This document shows positions 60,283-64,000 of a DNA stretch of 64,000 nucleotides, piece after piece. A model generated the notes under the pieces. The model made no database searches. It was not told where the DNA came from and was given only the letters and a program-made list of their open reading frames with translations. Both the position numbers and the translations under genes were made by a program. Position 1 is the first letter of the stretch, and each line of letters starts with the position of its first letter. Source of the stretch: Myxococcus stipitatus DSM 14675 (GTDB lineage Bacteria > Myxococcota > Myxococcia > Myxococcales > Myxococcaceae); the NCBI RefSeq assembly GCF_000331735.1, contig NC_020126.1:6637501-6701500 (forward strand). The letters are read 5' to 3'.

Positions 60283-60431
60283 GTGAAGACCGGGTCCGAG
60301 CCGTGCCGCTCGTTGAACCCGCTGGCGTGGGTGCTCGGGAACAGGCCCAGCGGGGTCCGTCGCCCCTCCACGAAGAGGCCGAAGCGAAGGTCCTGGGTGC
60401 GGCGGTGGTCTTCCACGTCACTGCGCTCCAT
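60279..60431 (-). CDS. Small protein (50 aa) of unknown function in chemotaxis operon
   Basis: AAGGAG lies five bases before the ATG at 60431, and the stop overlaps the HEAT gene's start by four bases (ATGA), both strong signs of real translation. The protein is charged and Arg/Asp/Glu-rich at the start (MERSDVEDHRRTQDLRFG) with a hydrophobic segment too short to span a membrane. I know no family. Its fixed place between a cheW gene (17-base gap) and the HEAT gene suggests a role in that system or in coupling translation. Such a short ORF is easily missed by annotation pipelines. Confidence 0.7.
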   Translation of the reverse strand: MERSDVEDHRRTQDLRFGLFVEGRRTPLGLFPSTHASGFNERHGSDPVFT

Positions 60432-60448
60432 GGGTGTCTCCTTCGCGC

Positions 60449-60973
60449 TCACCTGAGTGGCCGCGCGGCTTCCTTCTCCAGCTCCGCGCGCAGCAAGGCC
60501 TTCAAGTCCAGCAACAGTCGCAGACGGTCCGGCGGGCCGCACACGCCCACCACGAAGGGGGAACGTCCCGCGACCACCAGCGCGGGCGCGGGCTTGATGT
60601 CGGCCCGCCGCAAGCGCATCACCTCCGCCACGCGCTCCACACGCACCGCGACGCGCCTCGTCCCCAGCTTGCAGACCAGCAGCCGCCCCTTGCGCGACTC
60701 CACCGACGGCGTCCCTTGAAGCTGTCGGCGGAGGTCCACCACCGGGAGGATGGCGCCGCGCAGGTGCAGCACGCCCTCGACGAACGAGGGGGCATGCGGA
60801 ATGGGCGTCACGCGCTGGAGCGGGAGCACTTCCTCGACGCGCTGGATGTCGAGCACGTACTCGTCGGCCCCCACGAAGAAGGCGCACAACTGCACGACGG
60901 CGTCCGCGTGCTCTCCCGGCGCATCCGGCCCGGCCGAGGGAAGCCGCGCCAGCAGGTTCACCGAGTCCCTCAT
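60449..60973 (-). CDS. CheW-like coupling protein (second copy)
   Basis: A 174-residue CheW-domain protein (CAFFVGADEYVLDIQRVEEVL ... FVEGVLHLRGAILPVVDLRRQL). It has the hydrophobic groove strands of CheW and the family's R-G-A/x-I-L-P-V-V-D-L-R motif. It would link receptors to CheA. The ATG at 60973 overlaps the upstream CheW stop by four bases (ATGA). The two CheW proteins differ clearly, so they are not recent copies. No extra domain is present. Confidence 0.9.
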   Translation of the reverse strand: MRDSVNLLARLPSAGPDAPGEHADAVVQLCAFFVGADEYVLDIQRVEEVLPLQRVTPIPHAPSFVEGVLHLRGAILPVVDLRRQLQGTPSVESRKGRLLVCKLGTRRVAVRVERVAEVMRLRRADIKPAPALVVAGRSPFVVGVCGPPDRLRLLLDLKALLRAELEKEAARPLR

Positions 60974-61542
60974 GACGCCAGCGCCTGTTCCGCGTCCAAC
61001 AGGATGTACAGCAAGGGGCCGCGCCGGCCGATGGCGACGACGCAGTCCCGGTCTCCCAACCTCAGCCCCTGCGGTGGCGGCTCCAGCATCGACGGTTTGA
61101 GCTTCACCACGCCCGCGACACTGTCCACCCACACCCCCGCGGGGCCGGTCTCCGTGCGCAGCACGAGGATGCGCGCGTCTTTCGGAGGCGTGGGGGCATC
61201 GGGCCCGGCGACCAGCGGCGCGCGCTCCGCCAACCCCAGGCGCACCTTGACGTCGTACACGGGCAGCAGCTCGCCGCGCAGGTTCATCACGCCGAGGAGC
61301 TGCGGCTCCGCGCGCGGAATCTCCGTCAGCGGAGGCACCTTCGAGATTTCGCGCACGGCGCGGATGGGCACCGCGTAGGACTCGCCCTCCAGGCGGAAGG
61401 ACAGATACTCCTCCGGGACTTCCTCCGGCGTGAGGGACGCCAGGCCGTCGCTGCCGGCGGCGAAATCCTGCAGCCCACCGACGTCCTCGTCCGGACGGAA
61501 GAAGAAGTCGTCGAGGAGTTCGGCGAACCGGGACACGGTCAT
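60970..61542 (-). CDS. CheW-like coupling protein (first copy)
   Basis: The 190-residue protein is a CheW fold (YLSFRLEGESYAVPIRAVREISK ... LLGVMNLRGELLPVYDVKVRLG). An N-terminal extension of about 40 residues (MTVSRFAELLDDFFFRPDED) is missing from usual CheW and is rich in acidic and Phe residues. It lies 28 bases after the cheA stop. The ATG at 61542 was chosen by the coding match of the extension; no strong ribosome site is visible. It links receptors to CheA. Confidence 0.9.
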   Translation of the reverse strand: MTVSRFAELLDDFFFRPDEDVGGLQDFAAGSDGLASLTPEEVPEEYLSFRLEGESYAVPIRAVREISKVPPLTEIPRAEPQLLGVMNLRGELLPVYDVKVRLGLAERAPLVAGPDAPTPPKDARILVLRTETGPAGVWVDSVAGVVKLKPSMLEPPPQGLRLGDRDCVVAIGRRGPLLYILLDAEQALAS

Positions 61543-61570
61543 CGAGGATAGCAGCCGGCCGCCTCTCGCG

Positions 61571-64000
61571 TCAGGCCCGCCTGCGCTCCAATGAGAGTCC
61601 GTCCTCGAGCAGCGCCGCGACATCCAGCACCAGCACGGGCGTTCGGTTGCCCAGGTCCGTCGCTCCGGAAATCCCCCGGACGGACTGCAGCCGGCCTCCC
61701 AGGGGCTTGGTGACGATGTCCTGCTGGCCGTGCAGCTCGTCCACGGCGATGCCCAGGCGCTCCTGCGCCAGGCCCACCACCACCACGAAGTACCGGCTCA
61801 CCGGCCGCTCCGGCAGGCCGAACAGCCGCGACAGCCGCACGAAGGGCAGCGTCTGGCCGCGCACGTCGAGCACCTCGCGCCGCTCCACGGTGCGAATCTC
61901 CTGGGGCTGCACCGAGAGAATCTCCAGCACGCTGTTGAGGGGAACCGCGTACGTGCGAGCACTCACCCCCACCACCAGCGCGCGGATGATGGCGAGCGTC
62001 ACCGGCAGCGTCAGGTGGAAGGCCGTGCCCTTTCCGCGCTCGCTCCAGACGTCGATGATGCCGGAGAGGTTGCCCAGGTTGTTCTTGACGACGTCCAACC
62101 CCACGCCCCGGCCGGACAGCTCCGACACGCTGCGCGCGGTGGAGAACCCCGGCAGGAAGATGAGGTTGAGCAGCTCCCGACGCCCCATCTCCTCCGCCTG
62201 GGCGAAGGTGATGAGTCCGCGAGAGAGCGCCACTTCGCGCACGCGCAGCTCGTCGATGCCCGCGCCGTCGTCGCGCACCTCGATGACGACGTGGTTGCCC
62301 TTCTGCTCGGCGCGCAACGCCACCACCGCCCGCCGCGACTTGCCCGACGCCAGCCTCGAGTCGGGGGCCTCCACGCCGTGGTCGATGGCGTTGCGGATGA
62401 GGTGCATCAACGGGTCGCTCAGCTCCTCGACGATGAGCTTGTCCAGCTCCACCTCGCCGCCGCCAATGACGAAGTCGATCTCCTTGCCCGCGTCGCGGGT
62501 GATGCGCCGCACCAGCCGCGCCAGCTTGTCGAACACCTGGCCGACGGGGACCATGCGCGCTTCGAGGAGCCCCTCCTGGAGCGCCTCCAGCTTGCGCTCC
62601 AGGCCCCGCGTCTCGCGCGCCAGCTCCTGACCGAACAGCTTCGACAACGGCACCACGCCGTCCTGCCGCGCGGACTCCGCGAGCCGCTGGAGGTTGGCCT
62701 TGATGAGCAACAGCTCGCCCACCATGTTGATGAGGCCATCCAGCTTGCCGATGTCCACGCGCACCGTCTGCGTCAGCGAACGCAGCGAGGGCTCCACGGC
62801 GGCGGCGGCCACGGCGGCGGGAGGCTGCTTCGCCGAAGCCTCCGCCTTCCGGACGGAGGCACGCCCACCAGGGCCCTGCAGGTACGTCACGAGCGACGGC
62901 CCCGCTCCACTCGTGGGCCCACTCGCCTCGGCGCCCGCCGCCTTGGACGTCAGCCCCTCCATCGAGGGGAAGCGCCCGGACGCGGCCCGCGCCTCGGGAG
63001 ACAGCGCGAGGTCCTCCAGCGCCTTCACCGCGCTCGTGCTCGTGGCCCCGGGAACACGAGCCGCCTGGGCGACGGAATCCTCGAGTGGGAGCTGCGGCTG
63101 TCCTCCAGGCGAGGCCGCCACCGGCGCACGTGCGCCGCGCTTCTTGCCTCCGCGCTTCGCGGGGGTCGCACTCACGGGCGGCACCACGGCCCCGACCGAG
63201 GGAGGCGTGCCCAGCACGATGGCCGGCGACTCCACCGCGCGGTGCAGGGCCTCCGCGGACCGGGCCGACGCGGAGGGCTCTGGCGGCCGCACGGTGAGCT
63301 GGGAGAGCTCCGCGGGCGTCCCCTTCAGGCCCGCCTCCAGGTCCGTCAACGTCACCTGCGTGCCGAAGATGAGGTCGAAGGCGATGCCATGCGCGCCTCC
63401 GGGCCGCGCGGACGGCAGCGTGCTGATGACCTCGCCCATCGGCTTGAGGCGCGTGTTGAGGTCCGCCAGCCCCTTGTCGAAGTCGGACAGGTCGAACGCC
63501 GCGCGCACGCGCCACAGCGCCACGCCGCGCCGCACATTCTCGCGGAGCCGGTGCTCTTCGTACTCGGTGAAGACCGAGCGCACCTGCGCTTCCAACTCCA
63601 GCCGCTCCAGCGGGTCCTCGTCCTGCGCGGGAGGAGGCTCGCCCAGCCGGGCCAGCCGCTCCGCCATGCCGTTGACCCGCTGGGTGAGGACCTCCGTCTC
63701 GGAGCCTCGCGCCGTCTCCGCCAGCAGCGACTGGAACGCGTCCAGCGCTTCAATCAACGTGTCGAGCACCGAGTCGTCCAGCAGCAGCTTGCCCAGCCGC
63801 AACCGGTCCAACAGGTCCTCCGTCCCATGCGCCAGCCGGGAGATGCGCTCCTGGCCGAACAACCCCGCCAATCCCTTGAGCGAGTGCGCCGCGCGGAAGA
63901 TGCCGTTGACCCGCTCCGGGTCCGCCTCCTGGCCCCGCCGCTCGTCCAGCACGAGCAGGTCCTTGCCCAGCGAGTCCAGGATCTCCGTCGCCTCGGCCAC
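61571..64000 (-). CDS. cheA: Chemotaxis histidine kinase CheA (5' end cut)
   Basis: At least 809 residues are visible; the start lies beyond the window. The visible part begins inside an HPt domain (RAAHSLKGLAGLFG, phospho-His about residue 39). A helical region and a Pro/Ala-rich linker (about 245-410) follow. The P3 dimer helices, the P4 kinase core (RNAIDHG, RDDGAGID, FLPGFSTARSVSELSGRGVGLDVV) and the CheW-like P5 domain complete it. All ATP-site motifs look intact. The visible order cheA-cheW-cheW downstream is consistent with one operon. Upstream genes, perhaps a receptor, are out of view. Confidence 0.95.
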   Translation of the reverse strand: MAEATEILDSLGKDLLVLDERRGQEADPERVNGIFRAAHSLKGLAGLFGQERISRLAHGTEDLLDRLRLGKLLLDDSVLDTLIEALDAFQSLLAETARGSETEVLTQRVNGMAERLARLGEPPPAQDEDPLERLELEAQVRSVFTEYEEHRLRENVRRGVALWRVRAAFDLSDFDKGLADLNTRLKPMGEVISTLPSARPGGAHGIAFDLIFGTQVTLTDLEAGLKGTPAELSQLTVRPPEPSASARSAEALHRAVESPAIVLGTPPSVGAVVPPVSATPAKRGGKKRGARAPVAASPGGQPQLPLEDSVAQAARVPGATSTSAVKALEDLALSPEARAASGRFPSMEGLTSKAAGAEASGPTSGAGPSLVTYLQGPGGRASVRKAEASAKQPPAAVAAAAVEPSLRSLTQTVRVDIGKLDGLINMVGELLLIKANLQRLAESARQDGVVPLSKLFGQELARETRGLERKLEALQEGLLEARMVPVGQVFDKLARLVRRITRDAGKEIDFVIGGGEVELDKLIVEELSDPLMHLIRNAIDHGVEAPDSRLASGKSRRAVVALRAEQKGNHVVIEVRDDGAGIDELRVREVALSRGLITFAQAEEMGRRELLNLIFLPGFSTARSVSELSGRGVGLDVVKNNLGNLSGIIDVWSERGKGTAFHLTLPVTLAIIRALVVGVSARTYAVPLNSVLEILSVQPQEIRTVERREVLDVRGQTLPFVRLSRLFGLPERPVSRYFVVVVGLAQERLGIAVDELHGQQDIVTKPLGGRLQSVRGISGATDLGNRTPVLVLDVAALLEDGLSLERRRA

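Overview
The window is very GC-rich (about 70 % by eye), densely coded chromosomal DNA with long antisense shadow ORFs. Gene content points to a myxobacterium (Myxococcota, probably the Cystobacter/Myxococcus/Corallococcus group). The reasons are two DUF4388 (PATAN-type) proteins, a receiver/J-domain hybrid, a full chemotaxis operon with a HEAT-repeat protein, and a complete Gram-negative envelope gene set. This assignment is inference from gene families; no 16S or marker alignment could be run.

Layout. 303-1807: gmk and a yicC-type gene. 1891-12223: a lipopolysaccharide core/lipid A block (GT9 glycosyltransferase facing a minus-strand series of msbA, PHP phosphoesterase, kdtA/waaA-like gene, two GT4 glycosyltransferases, lpxK, split heptose genes rfaE1 and rfaE2, Trm112-like protein). 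12228-14111: a large protein with a degenerate receiver, DUF4388, J domain and TPR. 14157-16691: lpxB, a polyprenol-phosphate mannosyltransferase-like gene and marC. 16693-18211: a lipoprotein and an OmpA-like protein. 18427-29404: an envelope-biogenesis series lysS, lolC/E-like, lolD, bamA, ompH/skp, lpxD, fabZ, lpxA, lpxI. 29478-30484: anti-sigma factor and ECF sigma factor. 30649-31771: prfB (RF2) with a textbook +1 programmed frameshift. 31845-37933: DUF4105 protein, cupin-YbeY fusion, PgpH-type HD protein and phoH. 37949-41262: a DUF4388 protein and a TPR/zinc-ribbon membrane protein. 41408-43008: mazG fused to a glyoxalase-like domain, and rpsT with a UUG start. 43082-46751: lptE-like lipoprotein, zinc-ribbon membrane protein, leuS. 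47091-47585: a small membrane protein. 47945-52412: a SusC/SusD-type outer-membrane uptake pair. 52462-53352: a 3-hydroxyisobutyrate-dehydrogenase-family enzyme. 53454-64000: an ABC exporter pair downstream of cheY, cheB, cheR, a HEAT-repeat protein, a 50-residue protein, two cheW genes and cheA, which is cut by the window edge.

How the genes work together. Lipid A and core synthesis is covered by lpxA, lpxD, lpxI, lpxB, lpxK, kdtA, rfaE1/rfaE2 and GT9. Flipping and transport are covered by msbA and lptE, beta-barrel and lipoprotein assembly by bamA, skp and lolCD. lpxC is not in the window. The chemotaxis operon supplies kinase, couplers, adaptation enzymes and a CheY; no receptor gene is visible.

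The most notable observations are the SusCD pair outside Bacteroidota, the pseudo-receiver/DUF4388/J/TPR protein, the HEAT protein plus 50-residue protein within the che operon, the cupin-YbeY and MazG-VOC fusions, the approximately 370-residue membrane extension on the Lol permease, and a Glu-to-Asp change at the catalytic position of the KdtA-like protein. I saw no tRNA, rRNA, CRISPR array, insertion sequence or prophage.
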